Source of the DNA: CAWGYQ01 sp963817395
Lineage (GTDB): Bacteria > Acidobacteriota > Vicinamibacteria > Vicinamibacterales > CAVPJW01
DNA length: 64,000 bases
Reading direction: 5' to 3'
Assembly: GCA_963817395.1 (NCBI GenBank)
Contig: CAWFOC010000003.1
Span: forward strand, 992,001-1,056,000
Both the position numbers and the translations under genes were made by a program. The notes beneath the pieces were generated by a model. The model made no database searches and was not told the origin of the DNA. It saw nothing but the letters and a program-made list of their open reading frames with translations. Positions 44,208 through 53,516 of this stretch are shown one piece after another. Positions within the stretch are counted from its first letter, which is position 1. Every line of letters begins with the position of its first letter.

Positions 44208-45677
44208 ATGCCGCCCGGATTTTCGAGCGCCGATTTCTACTATCTGCTGCCCGAGCTCGTTCTGACGGGCGGCGCGCTCCTGCTGCTCGTGGTCGACGTC
44301 CTGTTGCCGCGTCGGTCGGGGCTGCTGATGTGGCTCTCGCTCGGCACGCTCGGTGCTGCCGCCGTCATGCTCTGGCCGCTGGCCGGCGTCCAGCTCGAGG
44401 TGGCGCGTGGCCTGGTCGCCATCGACTCGTTCGCGCTGTTCTTCAAGGTGCTGTTCCTGCTCGCGGCGGCCCTCACGGTGCTGCTCTCGGCGCGGTATCT
44501 CGCCATCGAAGGCATGAACCCGGGCGAGTTCTATTTCCTCATCCTCTGTTCCACGCTCGGCATGATGTTCATGGCGAGCGGCATCGATCTGATTTCGCTC
44601 TTCATCGGCCTCGAAACGATGGCCGTCTCCTTCTACATCCTGGTCGGCTATCTGAAGCCGAGCCGGCGGTCGAATGAAGCGGCGATCAAGTATTTCCTGC
44701 TCGGGGCCTTCTCGCTCGGCATCCTGTTGTACGGGATGTCACTCATGTACGGCCTGTCAGGGACGACGAATCTTCGCGACATGGCGGGGCTTCTCGCCGA
44801 GCGCTCGTCCGATCCGCGCCTGATTCTCGCGGTCATCCTCGTCGTGGCCGGGCTCGGCTTCAAGATCGCAGCCGTGCCGTTTCACATGTGGGCGCCCGAT
44901 GTCTACGAAGGCGCGCCGACACCGGTGACGGCATTTCTCTCGGTGGGATCGAAGGCCGCCTCCTTCGCGATGCTGCTTCGAATCTTCTTCGAGGCCTTAC
45001 CCGCCATGAAGCAGGAATGGCAGCTGCTGTTCCAGGCGCTCGCCATCGTGACGATGACGGTGGGCAATATCGCCGCGCTGACCCAGGGCAACACCAAGCG
45101 CATGCTCGCGTACTCGTCGATCGCCCACGCCGGATACGTGCTGATTGGTATCGTGGCGGGCACGCCACGCGGGGTCACCGCCGCGCTGGTGTACCTGATG
45201 GTGTACACCTTCATGCAACTCGGCGCCTTCGCCGTCATCGTGACGCTCAGGCGGGCCGACGTCATCGGCGACGAGCTGAAGGATCTGAGCGGCCTGGCTC
45301 GCCGCACCCCCATGGCCGCCTTTGCGATGTTGCTGTTCATGCTGTCGCTGGGCGGCATTCCGCCGACGGCGGGCTTCATGGGCAAGCTCTGGATCTTCGG
45401 CGCGGCGATCGACGCCGGCTTCAACTGGCTTGCCGTCATCGGTGTGCTCAACAGCGCGCTGTCCCTCTACTACTACGCGCGGATTGTCGTGTTCATGTAT
45501 CTGCGCGACGACGCCTACGGGTCAGAACCCGTGGTACGGCCGGCCATGGCGAGCGTGCTCGTGATCGCGGTGGCCGCGACACTCGTGCTGGGCGTCTATC
45601 CGCGGCTCCTGTTCGAGTTCGCGGAGGCCTCGGCGCGCACGCTCGGGGTCTCGCCCGTCACCGCCGTGCTCAGATAG
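44208..45677 (+). CDS. nuoN: NADH-quinone oxidoreductase subunit N
   Basis: A 489-residue third antiporter-like subunit. DLISLFIGLETMAVSFYILV has the key glutamate, and AAVPFHMWAPDVYEGAPTPV and LTQGNTKRMLAYSSIAHAGY are conserved. ATG 44208 is one base after the nuoM stop. Last nuo gene; the Fo genes of ATP synthase follow on the same strand. Confidence 0.95.
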   Translation: MPPGFSSADFYYLLPELVLTGGALLLLVVDVLLPRRSGLLMWLSLGTLGAAAVMLWPLAGVQLEVARGLVAIDSFALFFKVLFLLAAALTVLLSARYLAIEGMNPGEFYFLILCSTLGMMFMASGIDLISLFIGLETMAVSFYILVGYLKPSRRSNEAAIKYFLLGAFSLGILLYGMSLMYGLSGTTNLRDMAGLLAERSSDPRLILAVILVVAGLGFKIAAVPFHMWAPDVYEGAPTPVTAFLSVGSKAASFAMLLRIFFEALPAMKQEWQLLFQALAIVTMTVGNIAALTQGNTKRMLAYSSIAHAGYVLIGIVAGTPRGVTAALVYLMVYTFMQLGAFAVIVTLRRADVIGDELKDLSGLARRTPMAAFAMLLFMLSLGGIPPTAGFMGKLWIFGAAIDAGFNWLAVIGVLNSALSLYYYARIVVFMYLRDDAYGSEPVVRPAMASVLVIAVAATLVLGVYPRLLFEFAEASARTLGVSPVTAVLR

Positions 45678-45716
45678 CCGGCGGCCGCCGTCAACACGGA
45701 CACGCTGTCTCCGCCC

Positions 45717-46013
45717 ATGATTCCGGACGACCAGCGAGTGCCAGATTCCCCGCCGTCCGAAAGCCGCCCTGCCGCCAGGCGCGGTCCGCCGCGGATTGGA
45801 GCCTCAGCCGGGGAAGTGATGCGCACGGTCGGTCCCGTGATGTCGGTCGGCTTCGCGTTTCTGTTCGCGATTGCCATCGGGTACGGCGTCGGCCTCACAC
45901 TCGACGGGTGGTTCGGGTCGGCTCCGTGGCTCACCCTCATCTTCCTGTTCATTGGACTGGCGGCCGGCATCCTGACCGTGTATCGCGTCGTCCGTGACGC
46001 CATGCGCGGGTGA
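45717..46013 (+). CDS. AtpZ/AtpI-family small membrane protein
   Basis: A 98-residue protein with a polar N-terminus of about 38 residues and two transmembrane helices (VGFAFLFAIAIGYGVGLTLD; LTLIFLFIGLAAGILTVYRV). This is the AtpZ pattern found at the head of many F-ATPase operons, linked to c-ring assembly or Mg uptake. It directly precedes the AtpI-like, a and c subunit genes. Confidence 0.82.
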   Translation: MIPDDQRVPDSPPSESRPAARRGPPRIGASAGEVMRTVGPVMSVGFAFLFAIAIGYGVGLTLDGWFGSAPWLTLIFLFIGLAAGILTVYRVVRDAMRG

Positions 46014-46032
46014 GGCCGGCGGAGCGACAGCG

Positions 46033-46442
46033 GTGGGCGAGACCGACCCGCTTCTTCGGCGACTCGAGCGGAACAGCCTCGTGGCCTGCGGCGTGATGAC
46101 GCTGCTGGCGGGCCTGATTCGTCCGGACAATCCGCAGGTGGCGCTCGGTGTCCTGGCCGGGGGAGGCCTGGCGGCCCTGAGCTATCGCGGGATCAAGGGA
46201 GGCATCGACGCCTTTCTCCGCGCGCTCGGCCCGGAGGCCAGGGGCGGTGCGGCGTGGCCTGGCCGCTGGTGAAGTTTTTCACAAGGTATGCTATACTCGG
46301 GCTCGCCGCGTACGTCGTCGTCGTGCGCCTGGGTGTGCATCCTGTGGGCGTGGCCCTGGGCGCTTCTTCGCTGGTCCTGGCGGCGGCCCTGGAAGCCGTC
46401 AGACCGACACGCGAACCGTCGCGATCCGGAAATCCCCGTTAG
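46033..46442 (+). CDS. AtpI-like ATP synthase accessory membrane protein, frame break
   Basis: From GTG 46033 the frame gives ETDPLLRRLERNSLVACGVM, a helix pair and YRGIKGGIDAFLRALGPEA. It then breaks near 46250 and continues in another frame as LVKFFTRYAILGLAAYVVVV plus a fourth helix, ending at 46442. Four helices and position between atpZ and atpB fit AtpI (c-ring assembly factor). One base missing, or two extra, would restore the frame, so it is one of the few non-insertion breaks. Identity is inferred from topology and context. Confidence 0.65.
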
Positions 46443-46476
46443 GAGCTCATCGATCCGGCATCCGCGCTGAAAGATC

Positions 46477-47250
46477 ATGGAAGCGCTTCACCAACCACTC
46501 TGGATCGTCGACTTCGTCAACCGCGTGCTCGGCCCGCTGCTCGCGGCGCTCCTGGGCGCGCTGGGTTTCGAGGTGGCGGACCCTCATCACGTCATCCCCG
46601 ACTATCTGGTGATGTGTGGCCTCGTCTTCCTGGCGTTGACGACCCTCGCCTTCGTCCTGCGATCGCGACTGGACGTGGAGAACCCCGGCCGGCTCCAGAT
46701 CCTGTTGGAGGACGCCATCACGTTCCTGTCGAACCTGCTGCAGGACTTCGCCGGCTCGAAAGCGCGAAAGTTTGTGCCGATCGTCGGCGGCATCGGTGCG
46801 TTCGTGCTGATTGGCAACCTGATGGGTCTGGTGCCGGGGTTCATGGCGCCGACCAGCAACATCAGCGTCACCGTGGGCTGCGCGCTGACGGCCTGCGTGT
46901 ACTACCATGTCCAGGGTGTGAAAGAGCAGGGGCTCGGCGCCTATCTGAAGCACTTTGCGGTGCCACCGGGTGCGCCCATCTTCATTGCGCCCATCATGCT
47001 CCCCGTCGAGCTGATCAGCCACGTGTCGCGGGTGCTGTCGCTCTCGCTTCGTCTCTTCGGCAACATCTTCAGCGAGGAGCTCGTCATCATCATCCTGTTC
47101 AGCATCGTTCCGTTCTTCGTTCCGCTGCCCATGATGTTCCTGGGTATCATCACCTCCACGTTGCAGGCGTTCATCTTCGTCATGCTCACCGCGATCTACC
47201 TTGGAGGAGCGGTGGCGACGGAGCATGGGCACGAACAGCATGGTCATTGA
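46477..47250 (+). CDS. atpB: ATP synthase subunit a (Fo)
   Basis: A 257-residue membrane subunit providing the ion half-channels. The essential arginine lies in SHVSRVLSLSLRLFGNIFSE, and FVLIGNLMGLVPGFMAPTSN is conserved. It ends in a short His-rich tail (TEHGHEQHGH). It precedes atpE; subunits b and delta and all F1 genes are not in the window. Confidence 0.94.
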   Translation: MEALHQPLWIVDFVNRVLGPLLAALLGALGFEVADPHHVIPDYLVMCGLVFLALTTLAFVLRSRLDVENPGRLQILLEDAITFLSNLLQDFAGSKARKFVPIVGGIGAFVLIGNLMGLVPGFMAPTSNISVTVGCALTACVYYHVQGVKEQGLGAYLKHFAVPPGAPIFIAPIMLPVELISHVSRVLSLSLRLFGNIFSEELVIIILFSIVPFFVPLPMMFLGIITSTLQAFIFVMLTAIYLGGAVATEHGHEQHGH

Positions 47251-47332
47251 AGAGAATCGGCAGGTTGCCAGCATCACGGCGACGGCCGCGGCAGGTCCGG
47301 TGGCAAACACACAGTTTCAGGAGGCTTTCGTC

Positions 47333-47671
47333 GTGAGCAAACGGTACGTTCAGGTGCTGGCGTCGTTCATTGTGCTGGCGGGCGCGGTCCCGCTGAGCGC
47401 CCAGGAGCCGGGCGCAGTCAGTGCGGGCTCCGAGCTGGTGAAGTGGTCGATCATCACCGGCGGATTTGCTCTGGCGATTGCCGCTTCGTTCGGCGCGCTG
47501 GCGCAGGCGCGCGGCTTGAGCTCGGCCACCGAGGGCATTGCGCGTAATCCGAGCGCGGCGGGCGAGATTCGAGGGTCACTCATCCTCGGACTCGTGCTGA
47601 TCGAATCGCTCGTCATCTACGTGCTCCTCATCTCGCTGATTCTCTTCTTCGTCCAGCCGTTCGGCGGCTAG
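47333..47671 (+). CDS. atpE: ATP synthase subunit c (Fo) with signal peptide
   Basis: A 112-residue rotor subunit. The first 24 residues look like a cleavable signal peptide ending SAQ, then a helical hairpin with loop ARNPSAAGEI. The ion-binding carboxylate is Glu91 in GLVLIESLVIYVLL, with Ser92 and Tyr96, and Gln58 in the first helix. This is the Gln/Glu/Ser/Tyr set seen in sodium-binding c-rings such as that of Ilyobacter. Start GTG 47333 is set by AGGAGG at 47319-47324. It is followed by a terminator-like hairpin, so the Fo genes end here. Confidence 0.93.
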   Translation: MSKRYVQVLASFIVLAGAVPLSAQEPGAVSAGSELVKWSIITGGFALAIAASFGALAQARGLSSATEGIARNPSAAGEIRGSLILGLVLIESLVIYVLLISLILFFVQPFGG

Positions 47672-47688
47672 CCGCACGCGTGGAGACG

Positions 47689-47725
47689 ACGGCGGGCGCC
47701 GGTGCACGGCGTCCGCCGTTCCGTT
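47689..47725 (+). terminator. Terminator-like hairpin after atpE
   Basis: ACGGCGGGCGCC (47689-47700) pairs with GGCGTCCGCCGT (47708-47719) over 12 base pairs including one G-U, with a 7-base loop, followed by TCCGTTTCC. It lies 18 bases after the atpE stop. The T-run is weak, so efficiency is uncertain, but it marks the end of the nuo/atp stretch. Confidence 0.65.
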
Positions 47726-47801
47726 TCCAGTCCTCTCCGATCTCGCGTATAGAATGGCTTGACCCGGCGCGGCGGCTGTCGCCGCACGGTCCGTCTGCGT
47801 C

Positions 47802-49616
47802 ATGGTGAGGCTTCGCCGTTCCCTCGCGGCCGTGTTGCTGGCGGCCATGCCTGCGGCCTTTTGTGGAGGAGGGAGCGGAAGTCCTCCGGCTTCGGCGCCA
47901 CCGCCACCACCCGCACAGCAAGACAATCCGTGTGCCGGCGCGCCGCTCGGGGCCGAGGCGCCTTCCGCGGCCGACGCCGCGCGTCGGGCCCTCAAGCTGA
48001 GCCTCCATGACGACGGCGGTCGCTATCGGGTGCTCGACCAGATCTGGAAGCATCGCGCCCGACGCGGGCGCGAAACGGGGTTGGTACCGTTTCACGCCGC
48101 CACGGTCGAGGACGTCGGCGAGATCGCGGTAGTCCGGGATCAAGGTGACCTGATCGTCCAGCCGAACCGGTTCGATCTCGGCGGCACCGGCCTCCGTTTC
48201 TCACCGGACGGCCTTGGTTACGACGTCGGCCGGATCGACGCGGCATTCCGGTCCTCGCTCGGCTCGCCGCTCACACTGACCGACGACGACACGACGAACG
48301 CCCCGGTCGCGTTTGCGTTCCCGCTCTACGGCCAGTCGCAGACGAGAGCCTTCGTCAACTCGGATGGCAATATCACATTTGGTCAGGGCGATAGCGCCAG
48401 CTCCGCGCGCGATGTGTCGCGTCTCTTGACCGGGCCCCCGCGGGTCTCGCCTTTTCTCGCGGACCTCGACCCCAGCGCCGGAGGGGGCGTGTTCCTGCGT
48501 TCGACGTCCACCGAGTACACCGTCACGTGGTGCGGTGTGCGCGGGTTCGACTCGACGGATCGGGCCACCGTCCAGGTGAGTCTGTTGCCCGATGGCGTGA
48601 TCGAGATGAAGTTCGATGACGACGGCACGACGCTCGGCGACGCGGTGGTCGGGCTGTCGCCGGGCGGAACAGGCGACTTCAATCCGGTCGATCTCTCGAC
48701 CGCGCCGCTGAACGGTGGTGTCGGCGCCCTGGGCGAGCGGTTCGCCGAGGATATCGAGCTCGACTTCGTCGAGCTGTCACAAGCCTTCTATCGATCGCAC
48801 GAGGACCTCTACGATCAGCTCGTCGTGTTCTCCGACGTGAGGCTCACGAGCGGCGAGCACGTTCGCGTTCGAGTTCACGGTCGCCAACCAGATCCGTGGC
48901 CTGGGCATCGACGTGTTTGACACTGCCGGTGACTTCGGCAGCGCCGGCCGCCTGCAGAGCATCGTGATGATGGATCGGCTTTCGAAATATCCCGAGGATC
49001 CGCAAACGCAGGCGCTGGGCGAGTTCTCCACGCTGGGCCTGCTGGGCCACGAGTCGGGCCACCGCTGGCTGGCACTCCTGCAGTTCGTCGACCACAACGG
49101 ACGAGTCTCGGACGACCTTCTCGGTCGCGACCTGGTTCACTGGAGCTTCTTCTTCGACTCGGATGCCTCCTTCATGGAAGGAAACAACATCCAGGATCTG
49201 GGCGGCGGGTCGTTCCGGACCGCCGGAGCCTCCAGACCGGTACAGCCGGCTCGACCAGTACGCGATGGGCCTCAGACGCGAATCAGAGGTGCCGCCGGTC
49301 TTTTATGTGGAGGCGCCAACCAACGTGCGACCCGTCTCGCGAGCCCGACTCGCCGCCGCAGGTTGATGTGACGTTCAACGGCACCAAGCGAACCGTGCTG
49401 CTCGCGGACATCATTGCGGCGCTCGGCCGGAGGCAGCCAGCCGCCGGGAGCGGGCCGAGGGTTCACCGACAGGCGTTCCTGTTCGTCGTCTCCGCCGGAC
49501 GCACGGCCTCGAGCGCGCAGACAGCCAAGATCGATCGGATACGGCGGGAGTGGATTGGATTCTTCTCGGAGGCGACCGAAGAGCGCGCGCGCGTCGAGAC
49601 CAGGCTCGAGCCCTAG
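47802..49616 (+). CDS. Secreted nidogen-like / HExxH metallopeptidase-like protein, three frame breaks
   Basis: N-terminal signal (MVRLRRSLAAVLLAAMPAAF then Cys, possible lipoprotein) and a Pro-rich spacer. A beta-rich domain with FVNSDGNITFGQGD, VSPFLADLDPSAGGGVFLR and VQVSLLPDGVIEMKFDDDG resembles the nidogen extracellular domain. After a break near 48855 comes LLGHESGHRWLALLQF, an HExxH zinc site (His at 49047 and 49059). Breaks near 49225 and 49345 lead to SRLDQYAMGLRRESEVPPVFY and a C-terminal helical part ending at 49616. All three breaks are repaired by removing one base each, giving about 603 residues. A surface zinc protease is plausible, but no characterised family was recognised. 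Confidence 0.65.
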
Positions 49617-49622
49617 AGCCGT

Positions 49623-50564
49623 CTAAGGGTTGCGCAGCTCCTCGATAATCATCCGCGCCTGCGCCGACTCGGACGACTGTGGATCGACAGCCAGGACCTT
49701 TTCCATGAACTGAATCGCCTCGGCCTTGTCGCCCCTGTGCAGAGCGACGAGGCCAAGCTTGAGAAGCGGTCTCGGCCACGTGGGGTCGGCATCGAACGCC
49801 ATCTGGTAGTACTTGGTCGCCTCGTCCGGCTCGTTCTTCGCAAATTTCACTTCGCCCAGGCTGTAAAACACTTCGCGACCGGCGCCGGGAGACTCTGCGG
49901 CAGCTGAGAGGGTGGCCTCGGCTTCGGCGATGTTGCCCATCTCCAGGTGCGTCATGCCCGTCTGGACCTTGGCGCGCTCGTTGGCCGGGTCGTTCTTGAG
50001 CACTTCCTGGTACGCGGCAAGGGCTTTGTCGTACTCACGCTTCATCCGGAAGGCATTGCCAATCTGGAGGTTGACAATGGTGAGCGAGGGCGCCTTGTCG
50101 AGGATCGCCCGGTAGGCGGCAATGGCCTGGTCGTACTGCGCGGCTTCAAACAGCGTTTCCGCGGCCGCCAGATCAGCCTGAAGCTCCTTCGTGTTGACGC
50201 CCGACAGCGCTCCTGTCGGCCCCGGAACGCCCTTGGCCAGGTTGAAGGTGACCGGCACGAGCGCCGTGTTGAGGTTGCTGACGACGACGACACCGGCCTG
50301 GCCCGTGAATCCGGGAGCTTCGGCGCTGAGCTTCCAGGGACCCGTCTTGAGGCCGATGAGCGAGAACTTGCCGTTGTCGTCCGTGGTGGTCGAAAACACG
50401 TTCGGCGTGGCGTCAGGATTCTCGGCCCTCACGCTCACGCCTTTGATGGGACGCCCCTCGTCGTCCTGGACGGTCCCAGCCACTCGTCCGATCTGCGCAA
50501 GGGCCGGATCGGGCATCGCCGCCGCGCCGAGAAGAATGCCGAACAAGACACTCAGCGACTTCAT
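49623..50564 (-). CDS. Secreted carboxypeptidase-regulatory-like + TPR protein
   Basis: A 313-residue protein: signal peptide (cleaved after PALA), a carboxypeptidase-regulatory-like beta sandwich (VAGTVQDDEGRPIKGVSVRA to TALVPVTFNL), then five or so TPR helices (YDQAIAAYRAILDKAP, YDKALAAYQEVLKNDP, DEATKYYQMAFDADP). A periplasmic scaffold is likely. The gene ends convergent with the HExxH gene and is divergent from the beta-lactamase/NamZ gene. Partner unknown. Confidence 0.8.
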   Translation of the reverse strand: MKSLSVLFGILLGAAAMPDPALAQIGRVAGTVQDDEGRPIKGVSVRAENPDATPNVFSTTTDDNGKFSLIGLKTGPWKLSAEAPGFTGQAGVVVVSNLNTALVPVTFNLAKGVPGPTGALSGVNTKELQADLAAAETLFEAAQYDQAIAAYRAILDKAPSLTIVNLQIGNAFRMKREYDKALAAYQEVLKNDPANERAKVQTGMTHLEMGNIAEAEATLSAAAESPGAGREVFYSLGEVKFAKNEPDEATKYYQMAFDADPTWPRPLLKLGLVALHRGDKAEAIQFMEKVLAVDPQSSESAQARMIIEELRNP

Positions 50565-50663
50565 GATCAGACTCCGTCAAGGGACCGGATGTTCACGGAC
50601 TGGCTGGGGGCTCAACGCGGAGTATATGTTACGTTAGGACGCCCGGCCAGCACGTCCATTACC

Positions 50664-53064
50664 ATGCGTTCTCTCAGTCTGCTGCTCGTGCTGATCGCTC
50701 TGGATCAGCCAGGCATGCTCGTTCACGGCGCGCGCGCGCAGAGCGCGCCCGCGGCACTCCCCGCCGAATCCCTTGGGCGGATTTCGGACGTCGTGGACGC
50801 CGCCATTCGTGAACACCAGCTTCCCGGCGCCGTTGTCGTGGTGGGCCGGCAGGCCGGCTTGATCTACGAGCACGCGTTTGGCAGCCGCGCACTCGTCCCG
50901 GTGGTCGAAGGTCATGACGGCCGACACGATCTTCGATCTGGCCTCGCTGACGAAGGTCGTCGCCACGACAACGGCGGCGATGATGCTCGTCGAGGAAGGC
51001 CGTCTGCGCCTCGACGATTCGGCGTCTCGTTTCATCCCGGACTTCGGGCGGTACGGCAAGGATCGCGTGAGCGTCCGCCATCTGCTCACGCACACATCGG
51101 GGCTTCGGCCCGGACTGGATCTCGACCTAACATTCAGCGGAGCGCCCGAAGCCATCGAACGTGCCAGCCGCGAAGGCCTCGAGGCTGTCCCGGGCGAACG
51201 TTTCATCTACAGCGACATCAATTTCGTGATTCTCGGCGAGCTCGTGGCGCGTGTCAGCGGCGTGCCGCTCGACCGCTTTGCCAGAAGCCGCATCTTCGAA
51301 CCACTCGGCATGCACGACACGATGTTCAATCCTCCGAATGCATTGGCGCCGCGAATCGCGCCGACCGAGCCGTGCGCCCCCCTCGCGTGGCCGTGTCAGA
51401 CCCCGGGCGCGCCCATGCTTCGTGGCATCGTCCACGACCCGACCTCGCGCCGGATGGGCGGGGTATCGGGGCACGCAGGTCTTTTCTCGACCGCCGCCGA
51501 TCTCGCCCGCTTCTGCCGCATGCTCCTCGGAGGCGGGTCGCTCGACGGTGTCCGCCTTCTCGCGCCCGCGACGGTGGCCCGGATGACGACCGTGGCCACG
51601 CCGGAAGGCCTGACCGACGTGAGGGGGCTCGGATGGGACATCGATTCGCGCTACTCGGCGAACCGGGGCGAGTTGTTTCCGATCGGATCGTTCGGCCACA
51701 CCGGGTTCACGGGCACGTCGATCTGGATTGATCCCGACGACGATCTCTTCGTCATTTTCCTTTCGAACCGCGTGCACCCCGATGGCAAGGGCGACGTGAC
51801 GGCGCTGCGCGGGCGTGTTTCCACCATTGCCGCGGCGGCCTTGATCGGCGAGCCGCGGCTGACGCTACTTCGGGAGAGGCGCTGGAATGGTGTCATCCGA
51901 GAGCCTGGCTCGCCGCCGGCCACTCCACGCCTCCCGGTGCTGGCCGGCATCGACGTGCTGCAGAGCGAGGGGTTTCGACGCCTCAAGGGCCATCGCGTCG
52001 GATTGCTGACCAATCACGCGGGTCTCACGCGAACAGGCGAACGCACGGCTGACGTCATCCGCGCGTCATCCGGTGTGGAGCTCGTCCGCTTGTTCAGTCC
52101 CGAGCACGGCGCCACCGGTCTCGTCGACGCCAAGGTTGAGTCGTCACGCGACGAACGGACCAGCCTCGTCATTCATTCGCTCTATGGAGACTCGCTGCGT
52201 CCGACGGCAGCCATGCTCGAGGGGCTCGATCTCCTGGTGGTCGACCTTCCCGACATCGGTGCGCGCTTCTACACCTACGCGACGACGCTCGCCTATCTGA
52301 TGGAAGAGGCGGGCAAGCGCAAATTGCCGGTCATGGTGCTGGATCGTCCGAACCCGATCGGCGGCGTGTCGATTGAGGGTCCCATGCTGGACGAGGGTGC
52401 GGTCGGGTTCACCGGGTATCTCTCCATGCCCATTCGTCACGGGCTCACGCTCGGCGAGCTGGCGCGTCTTTTCAACGGCGAAAAGGGTCTCCAGGTCGAT
52501 CTCACCGTGGTGCCAGCCATGAACTGGCGACGCGACGCCTGGTTCGACGAGACCGGGTTGCCGTGGACGAATCCTTCGCCGAACATCAGAAACCTGCTGC
52601 AGGCCACGCTCTATCCGGGTATCGGCGCGCTCGAGATGGCTAATATCTCGGTCGGCCGTGGCACCGATGCGCCCTTTGAGCAGCTTGGTGCCCCGTGGAT
52701 CGACGGGCCGCGCCTGGCCGAGGCGTTGAACCGCCGGCACATTGCTGGCGTGCGGTTCTATCCGGTGAGCTTCACGCCCCAGGAGGGCGCAAAGTTCGGC
52801 AGTGAGCGCTGTTCCGGGATCTTCGCGATTGTCACTGACAGGACGGTCTTGCGACCCGTCCGGGTGGGTGTGGAGATTGCGGCAGCGCTCCTCAAGCTGC
52901 ACGGCGATCGGTTCGAGATCGAGCGGACCGCGAGGCTCCTCGGCTCAGCCGACACGATTGCACGCCTGAAGAAGGGCGAGGATCCCGCCACTATTGCGCG
53001 CTCGTGGGGCGCCGGCGAAGCCCGATGGCGCTCGACCCGAACTCCCTATCTGCTGTACGAGTAA
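50664..53064 (+). CDS. Fusion of serine beta-lactamase-like hydrolase and NamZ (DUF1343) glycosidase, one frame break
   Basis: With one base removed near 50907 the gene gives 799 residues (2401 minus 1 bases is 800 codons). A signal peptide (cleaved near ARAQ) is followed by a class C/EstB-type domain with SLTK (Ser95, Lys98), FIYSDIN as the tyrosine motif and GHTGFTGTS as the KTG equivalent. Residues from about 420 are DUF1343/NamZ: GLLTNHAGLTRTGERT, LFSPEHGATG, LDLLVVDLPDIGARFYTYAT, VMVLDRPNPIGG. NamZ is an exo-beta-N-acetylmuramidase, so the protein probably processes peptidoglycan fragments. The hydrolase may remove a peptide, lactyl or acyl group first (inference). Confidence 0.87.
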
Positions 53065-53082
53065 CGGCTCTCGCTGCGAGCC

Positions 53083-53508
53083 TCACGGCCCCGGCCAGCG
53101 GTACAACATCACGTACACGATGACCCCGGTGACCGATACGTAGAGCCAAATCGGCAGTGTCCATCGTGCGATGCGCCGGTGGCGCGCGAAGTCGCCACGT
53201 TGGGCACGCCACAGCGTGACGACGGCGAGCGGAAGAACCGCGGCAGCGAGCACGATGTGCGTCACGAGAATCGTCAGGTAGATCGAGCGAATCGCGCCGG
53301 CTCCCTGGAACGGCTTCGAACCGATGTTGGCGTGGTAGATGAGATAGGAGATCAGGAAGAGCGCGGAGGTGACGAACGCGCCGAGCATGCACGCGCGATG
53401 AGCGGGAATCTGACGTCGCCGAATGAAGCCGTAGCCGGCCGTCAGCAGTACCGCGGCCACCGCGTTGAGCGAGGCGTTGAGCGTCGGCAGATCGGAGATC
53501 TCGATCAT
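53083..53508 (-). CDS. DUF420 family membrane protein
   Basis: A 141-residue protein with four hydrophobic helices. LNAVAAVLLTAGYGFIRRRQ, IPAHRACMLGAFVTSALFLI and HIVLAAAVLPLAVVTLWRAQ match DUF420 (YozB-type), found near heme A and cytochrome oxidase assembly genes. Conserved histidines (HRAC, YHAN, HIVLA, HRRIARW) suggest heme or copper handling, but the role is unproven. It is last in the cta-linked minus-strand cluster; start ATG 53508. Confidence 0.8.
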   Translation of the reverse strand: MIEISDLPTLNASLNAVAAVLLTAGYGFIRRRQIPAHRACMLGAFVTSALFLISYLIYHANIGSKPFQGAGAIRSIYLTILVTHIVLAAAVLPLAVVTLWRAQRGDFARHRRIARWTLPIWLYVSVTGVIVYVMLYRWPGP

Positions 53509-53516
53509 CGCCACAG

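Noticed and set aside
9124..50907. Programmed frameshifting as the cause of the breaks
   Set aside because: The sites share no slippery heptamer and occur in genes not known to use frameshifting; a single-base insertion bias explains most of them.
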